Under the pieces are notes generated by a model. It did no database searches, had not been told where the DNA came from, and saw nothing but the letters and a program-made list of their open reading frames with translations. From contig OZ024823.1 of assembly GCA_964016985.1 (NCBI GenBank), forward strand, positions 109,108,476 to 109,172,475: a DNA stretch of 64,000 bases. The letters are read 5' to 3'. Source of the stretch: Anodontia alba (taxonomy: Eukaryota; Mollusca; Bivalvia; Lucinida; Lucinidae). A program made the position numbers and the translations under genes. Shown piece by piece: positions 54,241-64,000 of this stretch (its first letter is position 1; every line of letters starts with the position of its first letter).

Positions 54241-55725
54241 GTTTTTTTTTTTTTTATTTGGGTTTTACGGCCTTTCAAGAATATTTCACTTATATCGAGC
54301 CAATCATTCATCAAAGGTAGGTACAAACTGAAGAACCCGGGGAAAAAACACCTGACCATCTGTAAGCAGAACTTGGCTTTCCCACATGTGACCCGACAGT
54401 GGTGAGAAACCTAATGGATTAAGAGCAGGGCTCTGGAAATTTTGAAATCTGAATCGGTCCAGCCGATGACGATGACGTCATCAATGAACCCATTTCCAAA
54501 AAAAAAAAAAAAAAAATATGTATATATCACCTGTCACGAAAACTAATGACAATTGGCAGTCCTATAACTCCTTTTAAATAATACACCTCAACTCCAGTAT
54601 ATGACGGAAGTCCGGGTATAACGAGCATGATCAAAGCTGGCGTCATCAATAAATACAGTCAGGTTTGTAAAAAGAAAGAAAAAAAAAACAAACAAAAAAT
54701 ACGGTTTTGTTGTTATTTCCACCTCTACAGGGTTTTCCTAAACTATTTATAAAAAAAACTGATTCCCGTCTTGTATAAGCGCGAAGACGGCGGGAAACAG
54801 GAGAGACCTAATTAGGTCTAATAAAAAAGGCCTGCGCCACGGGCGGTTTTGCAGTTTTCAGTGTTTCAAGATTTGATCAGACTGCTTAAATTTTAAGCAC
54901 TGACCAATCTTGTCTAGCGCAAGTGGTGCATTACTTATTTTTACCGTGCAATCTACCCTGAATTATACTTGCGTGTTACGTCAATCAACAACAAAAAAAA
55001 AAAAGAAAAAAAGAAGCAATCAATAATACCCAGATCAGACGCCGTTGTATGCGAAATCTGATCAGGACGTACACGGTTTGGGAAGTTATTTATCGAATCT
55101 GGGACCGACAAACCGTGTTGATCAAAACAAAAAAGAAGAGGAAGAAAACGGGTGCGTTCAAGCGGTGCATTCTTTTATCACTCTCAGTAAAGCGACCTTT
55201 GATCTTTTGGACACGCCGTCTGCACCTGGATGTTTTGCAGTCTCAAGTGTATTCACACGTGTCACACAAACGGATTAATTATCAGATGATTCGTGTTAAT
55301 CGCTTGTTTACCGCACAAAGGTCAGTGAAGTGTTGATTTTTTGACAATGTTTGGATAATGATGTAATTAATTTGTGCTGCGGTAGGTTGCCGTTATTCAG
55401 CTGTCTCTCCAATATACATGTCAAATGACCATTTAGAGCCTTTTAACTACCATAATATCGCATTTAAAAGGTGCGCGGACGTTGTCAGTTTGGGAAGACT
55501 TGACCGTTTGTGATTTTTTAGACATCATTGATTCGTGAAAATTGGTTGGTTGGGGGAAAATGGGGTTCAAGGCACAAACCTGTTGGACCGATTTATTAGC
55601 ATTTTGGGGAGTTTGAAATCGGTCTAGAATTCTTAATTTTGGTCCAGACCGACTATTTTTCCGGTTTTCCCGAGCCCTGATTAAGAGTCAGCTCTCTTAT
55701 CCACTAGGCTATGGGGGCCCACATT
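54241..55725 (-). mobile_element. Different tRNA-derived SINE, split by a hAT element
   Basis: Minus-strand head: GGCCCCCATAGCCTAGTGGA, TAAGAGAGCTGACTCTTAATC (box A and anticodon-like part, right of the hAT), then CATTAGGTTTCTCACC..GGGTCACATGTGGG, GGTTCTTCAGTTTG and a T-rich tail on the plus strand (54243-54256). The hAT at 54426-55679 separates head from body. Confidence 0.6.
54426..55679. mobile_element. Non-autonomous hAT element with 8-bp target duplication
   Basis: The ends CAGGGCTCTGGAAATTTTG and TTTTCCCGAGCCCTG share the inverted CAGGGCTC.GGAAA typical of hAT. ATTAAGAG flanks it exactly (54418-54425, 55680-55687). The 1.25-kb interior has no transposase; it contains CCCAGATCAGACGCC..AATCTGATCAGG (55029-55068), a MITE-centre-like hairpin. 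It is more GC-rich than its surroundings around 54770-54850. Confidence 0.85.
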
Positions 55726-56542
55726 TTAAAAGTTCAAAGTGCCATAACTCCAAAAGTAGGTTAACCAGAGTTACTGTTCTTGTGTTCTGCACCTTGTCTC
55801 ATGATGGTTTACATTTGTGTGAAGTTTCATCAAAATATCTGGAACGGTTTTCAACTTAAAGAGTGGTCACAAGTACATAGTACAAATGGCTATTTTCAAT
55901 ATCTACTATGTTCAAAGGGCTGCAACTCCAAAAGTAGGTTAGCCAGAGATACGGTTTTTGTGTTCTGCATGTTGTCTCATGGTGAGAAGTTTCATCAAAA
56001 CATCTGGAACAGTTTTCAACTTACAAAGCGGACACGAATACATGGTAGAAACGGTTATGTTCAATGTTCAAAGGGCAATAACTCCAAAAGTAGGCAAACT
56101 AGAGTTATGGTTCATGTGTTCTGCATATCCTCTCATAATGCTTTACATTTGTGTGAAGTTTTTTGCAAATATCTCGAACGGTTCTCAACTTACAAAGCGG
56201 ACAGGAGTACATGGTAGAAATGGCTATGTTCAATGTTCGAAGGGTAATAACTCCAAAAGCAGGTAAACCAGAGATATGTATAGCATGTGTTCTGCATGTC
56301 GTCTCATAGTGCTTTACATTTTGGTGAAGTTTAATGAAAATATCTCTGACAGTATCAGGGTTATAAAGCGGACACGACGGACAGACGGACAATCAAAATT
56401 TTGAACAGTATAACATAATACCCTCGCCACTTTTTGTGGCGGGGCATAAAAACACCATCAGTTTGTCTTCTACGCTACTGCTGAATTTGTTCAGTGTATG
56501 ACAGCTTTAAACAGAGAAGACTAGTATTCAGAGTAGGTTTGC

Positions 56543-57075
56543 TTAACCCATTTTAGACAAAATAATTGAACTCCCTTACCCTATATATTAGAAGAGTCGA
56601 ATTTCAATTTTAGGTTTTGTTTGTGTTGAGGTTTTACGGCCCAGTCAACCCAATGAGGTCATGTTGAGCGCGGTCAGTTTACCTAACCACACATTTACTG
56701 GGTAGGCTTAGTCCTCTAAACGGTTAACCAGTATTGTGCACATTCTTTCGCCAGAAACTGACAACTGCCCTTCTTGAATCAGCGGAAGGGAGAGAACGAC
56801 CGTAGAAAATATTTCATGGTCAATCTCCATGAAAGAATGTTGCCGACCTCGGCGGGGGTTGAACCCACAACCTCCTGTCTCCAGTCCGACGGCGCATCCA
56901 AGTGAGCCACCAAGGCCAGCTCAATTTTAGGTATGTCAGGCTTTGTGAATTAGATATTCCTAGGGAAAAATGGCTAAAGTGGAGACCCTGATCAGACATC
57001 ACATTCTGACGTGTCTGATCTGGGTCTGCACTGTTTACCAGTTACCCTTTCAGGGTATCCAGTACAATGGGTTAA
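56543..57075. mobile_element. Family H MITE holding a SINE
   Basis: TTAACCCATTTTAGACAAAA..AGTACAATGGGTTAA on TTAA. The H sequence is interrupted within TTTCAATTTTAGGT and resumes with that motif duplicated. Confidence 0.75.
56616..56920 (-). mobile_element. SINE (type S), full length, 12-bp target duplication
   Basis: Head GCTGGCCTTGGTGGCTCACT, box B GTGGGTTCAACCC, tail CAACACAAACAAA. TCAATTTTAGGT flanks it at 56604-56615 and 56921-56932. Confidence 0.9.
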
Positions 57076-57265
57076 GGGGACTCAGATACACTTGGTGGAT
57101 TTTTGGCCATTTTTTACAAGGGCGACAAATTTTCTGTTTGCTGTTCTGTGCGCAATGACTCTTCTGAAAGTGTCTGCTCTAAAAAGGGAAGAATTTGCTC
57201 TTAAGTGGAAGACTCCTCAAAACTGTAGATGGTGACATTCTAATATATATATTTTTTCCAAACTA

Positions 57266-58543
57266 TGAGGGTGAGTCAATAAGTAACCAGCCTAACTTAT
57301 TTCAGGTTGAGATCCACCTCTTTTTTTTTTTCGATGTAATTGCCCTCTAGTGTGATGCACTTAGACCAACGGTGTTCAAGTGCCATCAGCCCAGAACTGA
57401 AAAAGTCAGGGTCCTTTCCATTGACCCACTCCACAACTGCTGTCATGACTTCTTCATCAGACTGGAAATGAAGTCCACGGATATCCTTTTTCAAGTTTGG
57501 GAATAGGAAGAAGTTGCTAGGAGCTAGGTCAGGCAAATAGGCAGGATGTGGTATTAATTCCTAACCGTTTCGCTCTACAGCATCCATTGCAACTTTGCAA
57601 GTGTGGACTCTCGCGTTGTCCTGTTGCAGCAAAACACCTTTAGAGAGTTTACCTTGGCGTTTTTCACAGATGGCGGTTCTCAGCTGGTCTAACAAGTTTG
57701 CATAGTACACGCCAGTCATTGTACTTCTCTTGGGTAAAAAGTCCAACATAATAACGCCTTTTGCGTCCCAAAATACTGTGGCCATCACCTTGCCAGCAGA
57801 TGGTTGAGTCTTGAACTTCTTTGGCCTAGGGGACCCAGGCCCTACCCACTGACGACTGAGCTTTATTCTCTGGCTCATAATAATGAACCCGTCTCATCTA
57901 CAGTCACCAGATGCAAAAGAAAATCATCTTTTGACCTAAAATGCTTCAACAAGGCGCTGCATAATGATGCTCTGGTTGCCATTTGCTCTTCGCTAAGGGA
58001 TTTGGGGACCCAACGGCTGTTAGCTTGCGCATACCTAAATGATTATGTAAGATTGTTGAAACGCTACCATGTGAAATGCCTAATGCCTGTGCTATTTCTT
58101 CCACCTGAATTCGCCTATCAGAGTATACCAGATCCTGAACTTTCTTACACATTTCTTCGTCGGTGCATCCAGTGGGCATCCAGACCTGGCTTCATCTTCT
58201 AAAGACGTTCTACCGCATTTGAATTCCCCTACCCTGAATTTAACCTGAGCATAAGATGGTGCAGAAGACCCATAAACATCGGCTAACTTGCCGTGTATTG
58301 CCTTGTCTGTTTAACCTTTTAAATACAAGTACCGAATTACAGCACGGTACTCAACTTTAGATGAAAAGCATGCCTTTGCATCACTAGCCATGTTTGACAT
58401 TCAATATCCTATTAAAGAATGACTCAATACGCGTGTAATTTTGTACCCATGTATAAATCATATATTGAAACAAAGCATGAAAATCGTGACCGTCGCGGTC
58501 CATCGGAAATGGGACAGGCTGATTATTTATTGACACGCCCTCA
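57266..58543 (-). mobile_element. Mariner transposon 1, with intact ends
   Basis: Inverted ends TGAGGGTGAGTCAATAAGTA and, inverted at the far end, TGAGGGCGTGTCAATAAATA, each next to TA (57264-57265, 58544-58545). At 1278 bp it has normal mariner length, so it is a full-length but decayed copy. Confidence 0.9.
57297..58391 (-). pseudogene. Mariner transposase 1 (degenerate; third catalytic Asp is Asn)
   Basis: ATG at 58391. It has an in-frame TAA after about 26 codons, and several frameshifts (N-terminal helix-turn-helix LEDEARSGCP / DRRIQVEEIAQALGISHGSV; RWVP-like segment). Catalytic landmarks: VTVDETG (first Asp; usual GDETW is altered), TVFWDAKGVIMLDF, LLQQDNARVHT (second Asp), PDLAPSNFFLFPNLK, where the D34D position is Asn. 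C-terminal RWSKCI.LEGNYIEK is as in the family. Non-functional. Confidence 0.85.
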
Positions 58544-58732
58544 TAACTCACAAAACTTCCCACTTGGTTATACTTTGAAGAAAAACAGACTCAGTCTTAG
58601 CCCCAAAAAATGAGTCATACAAGATTTAAAAGTACTAAAAAAAAAAAAAAAAAAAAAAAGAAAGAAATTACATGTATGTCAAGCATGTGATTTAAGCCTT
58701 TCTGAATCATCCAAATCACACTAACATCGTTC

Positions 58733-58922
58733 GTAGCTCCAGATATGAGGAAGTATCCACATGATAGTTTTCTTAATTCTCCACGAAAACATATGTAGGG
58801 GATACTCATCAGAAGCACCTTGGCAAGGCACTTCTCATGACTATCATATACGTATTCATAAAGAAATAAGATAAAATATCTGCACTTTTCAGTTGAAAAG
58901 AGCACCTTATCTGGAGCTAAGG
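58733..58922. mobile_element. Family D MITE
   Basis: GTAGCTCCAGATATGAGG..GATACTCATCAGAAGCACC..GGCACTTCTCATGACTATC..GCACCTTATCTGGAGCTA. Confidence 0.7.
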
Positions 58923-59261
58923 TTGTTGTTGCATAGACTGACAAGTGAGTCATGGATGCTTTGAAACAAAATCAATTAGTTCTTATTTTCACTGGCTCTT
59001 CAAACTATTTGCTGAGCTAATTTTCTATAGCCTTTGGAGCAACATTGCCATGGCCACATGATTTATAGATGTATAAATTCCCAGTTTGATGTGTCACATT
59101 TATATAAACGCTAAGAAATTGTTCCACATCTAAAATTGAATCTCTAAATTCAGATCTTTTGAATAACACACACACGCACACACACACACTTCAATATACA
59201 TGTACAATGTACATGTATATATTTCAAAATGCTGTCTGATGCAGTTGTAATAAGCACTATA
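58923..59261. other. No gene seen; short CA repeat
   Basis: (CA)n at 59168-59190 and TACATGTACAATGTACATGTA palindrome-like motif nearby. Nothing else recognised. Confidence 0.4.
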
Positions 59262-59415
59262 ACTATTAGCATTCTAGGTCAAAATTTCAGCAGGTGACAT
59301 TTTGAAATAGTTTTTCTTATTTTTCACAGAAAATAAGATAAGACGTTTCATGCAAATTGTCTCCTATTTTCTGTTGTATGGAATGTCAAAAAATATTCTT
59401 TTGGGAAAAATCAGA
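59262..59415. mobile_element. Family B MITE, 3' end lost
   Basis: CTATTAGCATTCTAGGTC..TTTCAGCAGGTGACATTTTG..TTTCTTATTTTTCACAGAAAA..GAATGTCAAAAAATATTC..TTTTGGGAAAAATCAG. Confidence 0.5.
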
Positions 59416-59479
59416 ACAAGTAACACAAGAGGGCAACAATCGTTCACCTGAGGAACAGTTAGCTGAAGGTATTAATATA

Positions 59480-60774
59480 CGCGGGAGTTCAATAAGTTCG
59501 TAGAACTCGGGGGTTTAACTCACAGATTGGAAGATGGTTTCAACATTATTTTTCAATATAATCCCCCTTTACTTAAATGCATTTGGCCCACTTTTCTTTT
59601 AAGCAGTCTATGCCTTTGAAATAAAAGTCGTCTAGTTGGTCCTCAAACCAAGCCTCTGTAGCAGCCTTGAGCTCATCATTGTCCCGAAATCTTGTTCCAT
59701 GCAAGTGGGACTTCAAATTTCGAAACAGATAATAATCACTTGGGGCCAGGTCTGGATTGTATGGTGGGTGATTTAACTGCTCAAACTTGCACTCATGAAT
59801 AGCCACTTGTGCAACTCTGGACTTGTGCACAGGGGCATTATCATGCAAAAGAAGGACACCAGCAGCTAGCTTTCCCCTTCGTTTTTCTTTAATAGCAACC
59901 CTTAATTGTTTAATGACATTGGCATAGTATTCTCCAGTAACTGAAGTATCAGCAGGCTTGTAATCTATCAATATAATCCCTTTGGAGTCCCAAAACACTG
60001 TGGCCATTACCTTGCAGGCTGATGGTTGGGTACGAAATTTCTTAGGTGGGGGTGAGCCAGGGTGCTTCCATTGCATGGACTCTTTTTAGTATCTGTGTCC
60101 CAGTGGTGAAGCCAAGTTTCATCTCCTGTTACAAGACGAGTGTGAAAGTCTTCTGGATTGGCATTGTACACTTCCAGAAGTTCTTGACTTGACTCCACCC
60201 TTTGCTGACGATCTTGCATGTTCAGGTTTCTGGGTACCCACCTGGCAGATACTTTTGACATGCCTAAATGTTCATGGATTATAGTGTAAACACTTCCATT
60301 AGAAATACCACATTCTGAAGCAAGTTTGGCAACTCTGATTCGGCGACTGTTTAGCACAAGTCTCTCAACACGGTCGATCATCTCCTGGCTGATGACATCA
60401 GCAGGGCAACCTGGCCTTGGGTCATCTTCTAAGGAGTCTTGCCCACGTTTAAATTCTGCTGACCACTTTGCCACTGTGGAATACTTTGGGCTACTATCAC
60501 CATACACATCAGCCATGCGCCGATGGATTTCTTTGGCCTTTGCACCCTCCTTCGTGAGGAATTTTATGACTGCTCTGAACTCAATATTCTGACTTTCTAT
60601 TTTTGCCTATGGGTATAGGTTTTCAAACAAAAAGTAAGAGCAAAAAATGTACGTGTTGACTGAACGGCTGTTATCATTCAACTGACAAAGGTTTACACTG
60701 CACAAAAATGAAAAAAGAAATCTTGAATTGTATCGAAGAATACCAAGTTCTACAAACATATTGAACTACCCTCG
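59480..60774 (-). mobile_element. Mariner transposon 2, with intact ends
   Basis: Ends CGCGGGAGTTCAATAAGTTC and, inverted, CGAGGGTAGTTCAATATGTT, next to TA (59478-59479, 60775-60776); 1295 bp. A different mariner lineage from the copy at 57266. Confidence 0.9.
59573..60594 (-). pseudogene. Mariner transposase 2 (one frameshift, start codon lost)
   Basis: Nearly complete: helix-turn-helix part IEFRAVIKFLTKEGAKAKEI.., LEDDPRPGCP, RRIRVAKLASECGISNGSVY; catalytic GDETWLHH (first Asp), LLLHDNAPVHKS (second), PDLAPSDYYLFRNLK (third, 34 residues after the second). Ends EKWAKCI then TAA at 59573. A single-base deletion near 60082 shifts the frame between DTDTKK and MQWKHPGSP. No ATG precedes IEFRAV; the expected start reads ATAGGCAAAA, so a one-base insertion may have destroyed ATGGCAAAA. 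First ATG now is at 60516. Confidence 0.85.
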
Positions 60775-61967
60775 TAATTTGATACTCCAAGTTACCGTCA
60801 CAGAAGTTTTTGCCATAGATTTCATCCTAGGCATATATAGTTAACATAAGCATGTCCTTTGTTTGAAGTTTATCAAAATGTCCCTAATTGGCGTAATTGC
60901 CTAAGGAGAGTAAGTCCAAAGTGAACAGGCTAATTTGGTTGAATTTCAAAGACAGTCAAAGGTTACAAACATCAGACTGACAATATAGAATTGGCTGATC
61001 CCATGGAAACCAGAGGCCCAAATTGAACTTGCCAAGCTTTTATGCCTGTCCTGATTACCAGCAACTTTTGATGATGATTCGATCAAAAATGAACATGCTA
61101 GCATAAAGACACAATTTCCCCATTATAACTAGTCTATGGGAATTTGTTTTAGATGCTCAAGGGCATCTAACTCTGTATCCAGAGGTCCAATTCAGCCAAA
61201 ATTTGATCTCGTCCGAGAGTTTATGTATGTCCTTGTTACCTGTAACTATAAAAAGGATTGGATCAAAAGCAACCATGATAAGGTGCAGACATCATTTTCC
61301 CCATTATATGTCAATGGGGCCTTTCCATTGCCATGGAAACCAGCGTTTTGATCCAATGTTCCAACACCTCATGCAGTCTCCCCCCACCCCAACCCCAATG
61401 ATACTTCACATAAAATTTGATAAAGACTGGCCGACTGGCTTCAGAGATATTCAATTTCAACAGTGTGAAATTATCGTCACTCAAGGGCAAATAACTCCAG
61501 TTAGCAGTCTGATCCTGCCCAAAATCAAACTCATTTGAGCTTGAATGCCTGTTCTTGTTACCTGCAGCTTTGATGATGATTCGTTCAAACATGAACTAGT
61601 AGCATGAAGACACCATTTTCCCATTATAAGTTTATGGGAATTTTTTTTAGATGCTCAATTGCAAAAGCAGCTAACTCCGTAGTCACTGGTACAATCTGGC
61701 CAAAATTCCAATTGGCTTCAGAGATATTCAAGTTCAAAAGTGTGAAATTTTCATCACTCAAGGGCAAATAACTCCAAAATGAGTGATTTGATTCGGACCA
61801 AAACCGAACTCGACTGAGCTTTTATGTCTGCCCTGGTTACCTGCAACTTTAATAATGATTCGATCAAAAATGAATGAGCTGACACGATAGAGACACCATT
61901 TTCCCATTATAAGTTAAAAGTCTGTAAGAAAATTCTGAGATTTTATGCATGTCTTCATTACCAGCAA

Positions 61968-62280
61968 CATACATGCCATAAACTGTGGACTAAAATCTGT
62001 GAGATAAGGCAAAATTTTAAGGGAGATTTGAAAAAATTCTATGAGATTTTCTTAAACATCACTTTAGAGTTCTTCCCCCAATATAGTCTAAAGTCTTTAT
62101 TTTCATTTAAGAAGCTTGTGAAAACCACAACAGTGAGTGATTTATGTTTATTTCTTCATAAAAATCTGTTGTAAAATGGTCTGAAAATTCTGTGAGATTT
62201 GAATTTTTTTTGGGAATTGCCTGCCAGAGGGGCCAAATTCTGTGAGATTTTATCTCACAGTGCGAGATATGGCATGTATG
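61968..62280. mobile_element. TIR element with CAGCAA target duplication
   Basis: CATACATGCCATAAACTGTG..GAGATATGGCATGTATG; CAGCAA lies on both sides (61962-61967, 62281-62286). Inside are several TCTGTGAGATTTTA / ATCTCACAG motifs. Non-coding. Confidence 0.75.
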
Positions 62281-62293
62281 CAGCAAATATATA

Positions 62294-63689
62294 ACAAGAG
62301 CTGTCGTAGGACAGCGTAGCTCGCCTGCTGGGTACATTTTATATTGTAACATTTTTATCATTAAGAAATTCAAAATGTATAATAATAATAAAACACAAAC
62401 CCATCATGAGTTCTTGCTCCTTCGGGTCAGATGGAAATTATAATCCAGGTATGATATTTCTGCATCACACTGTCTTCCTTTATAAGGGAAAATCAGTGAA
62501 CCATGAAATATAGGTCACAGTGTCCTAGAATGATTAAGTCAAATGGGTATGACATATTTCTATGAAATAATTTTCAAGTTATATGGCGAAATCATTCAAC
62601 CATATAATATAGGTCACACTGACCTAGATGTATTTGTATGTAAATCATTTTGTCACATAGATATAATAATCCAGGTATGACAATTCTCCATGAAATAGTA
62701 ATAAAAATAAAAGGCAAAATCACTGAAGCATGAAATATAGGTCACAATGACCTAGATATAGTAAGTGGTCATTCATTGGGTCACATGGAACTAATATCCC
62801 AGGTGTGACATTTATCCAACAAATAGTATTCAAGATATAAGGCAAAGTCACTGAACCATGAAATATAGGTCACACCAACAGAGATATATTTTGACGTCAA
62901 TAATCGGGTCACAAGGAACTAATATCCCAGGTGTGACATTTATCCAACAAATAGTATTCAAGATATAAGGCAAAATCACTGAACCATGAAATATAGGTCA
63001 CAATGACCTAGATATAGTAAGTGGTCATTCATTGGGTCACATGGAACTAATATCCCAGGTGTGACATTTATCCAACAAATAGTATTCAAGATAAAGGCAA
63101 AATCACTGGACCGTGAAATCTAGGTGACCTGGACCGTAAAATGTAGGTCACCATGACCTTCACTCTCTTACACTTAAACCGATGTCACATAGTTAGCTGA
63201 TAAATAACCAGTTGTGTCTATAACCTGTAGGCATATAAGATTTTACAAATGTGTCCTAGATTTTGACCCCTAGCCCCACTCCAAGGCCCACCCTGAGGTA
63301 TGAACCCAGGGGTATGTTCTTTTGGAATCTCAGAAGACTCCTCCAGGTACCCAAATTCTAAATATGAATGCTCTATGTGGAGTGAAAGTCAAGATATAAG
63401 AATTTGAAAAACTTTAACACAGTATTACAAAGGTGTCCTAGATTCTGACCCCTAGCCCCACCCAGGGGCATGAACCCAGGGGTTTATTCTCTTGGATTCT
63501 CAGAAGACCCTCCAAGGTACCTAAGTTCCAAATTTGATGCCTCTGTGAGGAGTGACTGTTGAGATATAAGCATTTGAAAAACTTTAACGCAGTGTGACGG
63601 GAACGGGAACCCAAACGCAAACGAAAACGCAAACGCGGACGACCGGGGTGACTACAATAGCTCTCCTTGTACTTCGTACAGGCGAGCTA
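62294..63689 (+). mobile_element. Pearl-like tandem-core element R
   Basis: ACAAGAGCTGTCGTAGGACAGC (hairpin GCTGTC/GACAGC), motif TAGCTCGCCTG (62317-62327), core units of roughly 110-140 bp (ATAGGTCACA..GACCTAGATATA.., AATATCCCAGGTGTGACATT), two later units with CTAGCCCCA.CC.., a hexamer-like AACGGGAACCCAAACGC tract (63598-63640), and 3' hairpin CTTGTAC-TTC-GTACAGG then CAGGCGAGCTA. Host array flanks rejoin (AATATATA / AAAAGGATTTGATTAAAAGC) as in the sibling unit at 61247. Confidence 0.75.
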
Positions 63690-64000
63690 AAAAGGATTTG
63701 ATTAAAAGCAACCAAGAAATTTTTCTCATTATAAGTCAATGGGGGCTTTTTGTTGCCATGGACACTAGAGTTTGATCCAATCTGCTTCAAAACATTCCCA
63801 GTGATGCTACTCATAAAATTTGATCAAGATTGTCCAACAGGCCTAAGAAATATTCATTCTAAAGTATAAAATATTCGTCATTCAAGGGAAGTAGTCTGAT
63901 TTGGCCCAAAATCAAACTCTATTGCGCTTTTGTGCCTGTCCTGGTTACCAGCAACTTTGATGATGATTCAATCAAAAATGAACAAGCTAGCATGGAGACA

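Larger units (their letters stand above)
53554..56447 (+). mobile_element. Pearl-like element Q with nested SINEs and hAT
   Basis: 5' end ATAAAAGTGCTGCAAGCACT (hairpin), motif ATGCCCC at 53579-53585 (25 nt in), core units with AAGTGCCATAACTC.., TCA.GAAAATATCT..AACGGTTTTCAA.TTA.A..GG.CAC (53600-53800, 54149-54240, 55737-56370), ACGGACAGACGGAC, and a 3' hairpin CTCGCCACTTTTTGTGGCGGGGCAT (split) ending at 56447. Interrupted by a SINE (53806-54135) and by a second SINE that itself holds a hAT element (54241-55725). Confidence 0.7.
60775..64000 (+). repeat. Tandem array of about 240-300-bp units, interrupted
   Basis: Units have CCTG.TTACC.GCAACTTTGATGATGATTCGATCAAAAATGAAC (in pieces), CATTTTCCCCATTATA.GT.TATGGG, CTCAAGGGCAAATAACTCCA. 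Seen at about 60840-61960 and again at 63690-64000. Interruptions: 61968-62280 and 62294-63689. It runs off the right edge. Small frames are not genes. Confidence 0.6.

Noticed and set aside
57804..58202. Plus-strand 132-codon frame over mariner 1
   Set aside because: Antisense to the transposase pseudogene with its motifs on the other strand.

Overview
The window looks like AT-rich nuclear DNA of a marine invertebrate, most likely a bivalve mollusc. The grounds are a spliced, metazoan-type exon of a pecanex-like membrane protein, tRNA-headed SINEs, several mariner/piggyBac/hAT-type elements, and 'pearl'-like elements (tandem core + ACGG microsatellite + terminal hairpin) of the kind known from clams and oysters. 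The species is an inference. There is no prokaryotic gene organisation. Only one host gene fragment can be supported: the first coding exon of a PCNX4-like gene on the minus strand (3280-3564). Almost everything to its right is repeat DNA that may be its upstream intron or 5' flank.

Layout. 1-9.5 kb: palindromic MITEs (families here called A, B, C, D, E, H, M, N), a probable solo LTR (2129-3028), the PCNX4-like exon, and a triple nest (5733-8078) in which a D MITE holds a small palindromic element and a 2.0-kb pearl-like element (G1). 9.5-15.3 kb: a 3.2-kb pearl-like element P1 and a second tandem array. 15.3-27 kb: SINEs and MITEs; a minus-strand reading frame with a 2A ribosome-skipping motif next to a GRQC domain (19394-19810). 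27-36 kb: a third type of array carrying P2, then more MITEs and P3. 36-38.7 kb: mostly non-repetitive, with one 387-bp inverted repeat. 38.7-48 kb: another array, then a 6.4-kb LINE locus holding a SINE and pearl-like G2. 48-57 kb: C MITEs, SINEs and a deeply nested locus (pearl-like Q > SINE > hAT). 57-61 kb: two broken mariner transposons, each with intact ends and TA duplications. 61-64 kb: an array interrupted by a TIR element and pearl-like element R.

The most informative signal is a shared architecture among families that differ in sequence (P, G, Q, R). Each has a 5' end like ACAAGAG, a short 5' hairpin, and a subterminal motif 23-25 nt in. A tandem core follows, and then a 3' hairpin whose outer arm is the inverted copy of the 5' motif. 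In four insertions the interrupted host sequence can be read across and is restored with no target duplication, once restoring the LINE reading frame exactly. This resembles Helentron-type rolling-circle non-autonomous elements, but no transposase for them is in the window.

MITE families. A, B, C and H end at TTAA (piggyBac-like). D has AGCTCCAGATAAG-type ends. The inner hairpins are shared between families that have different ends, which suggests modular exchange. All family letters are labels for this report only.
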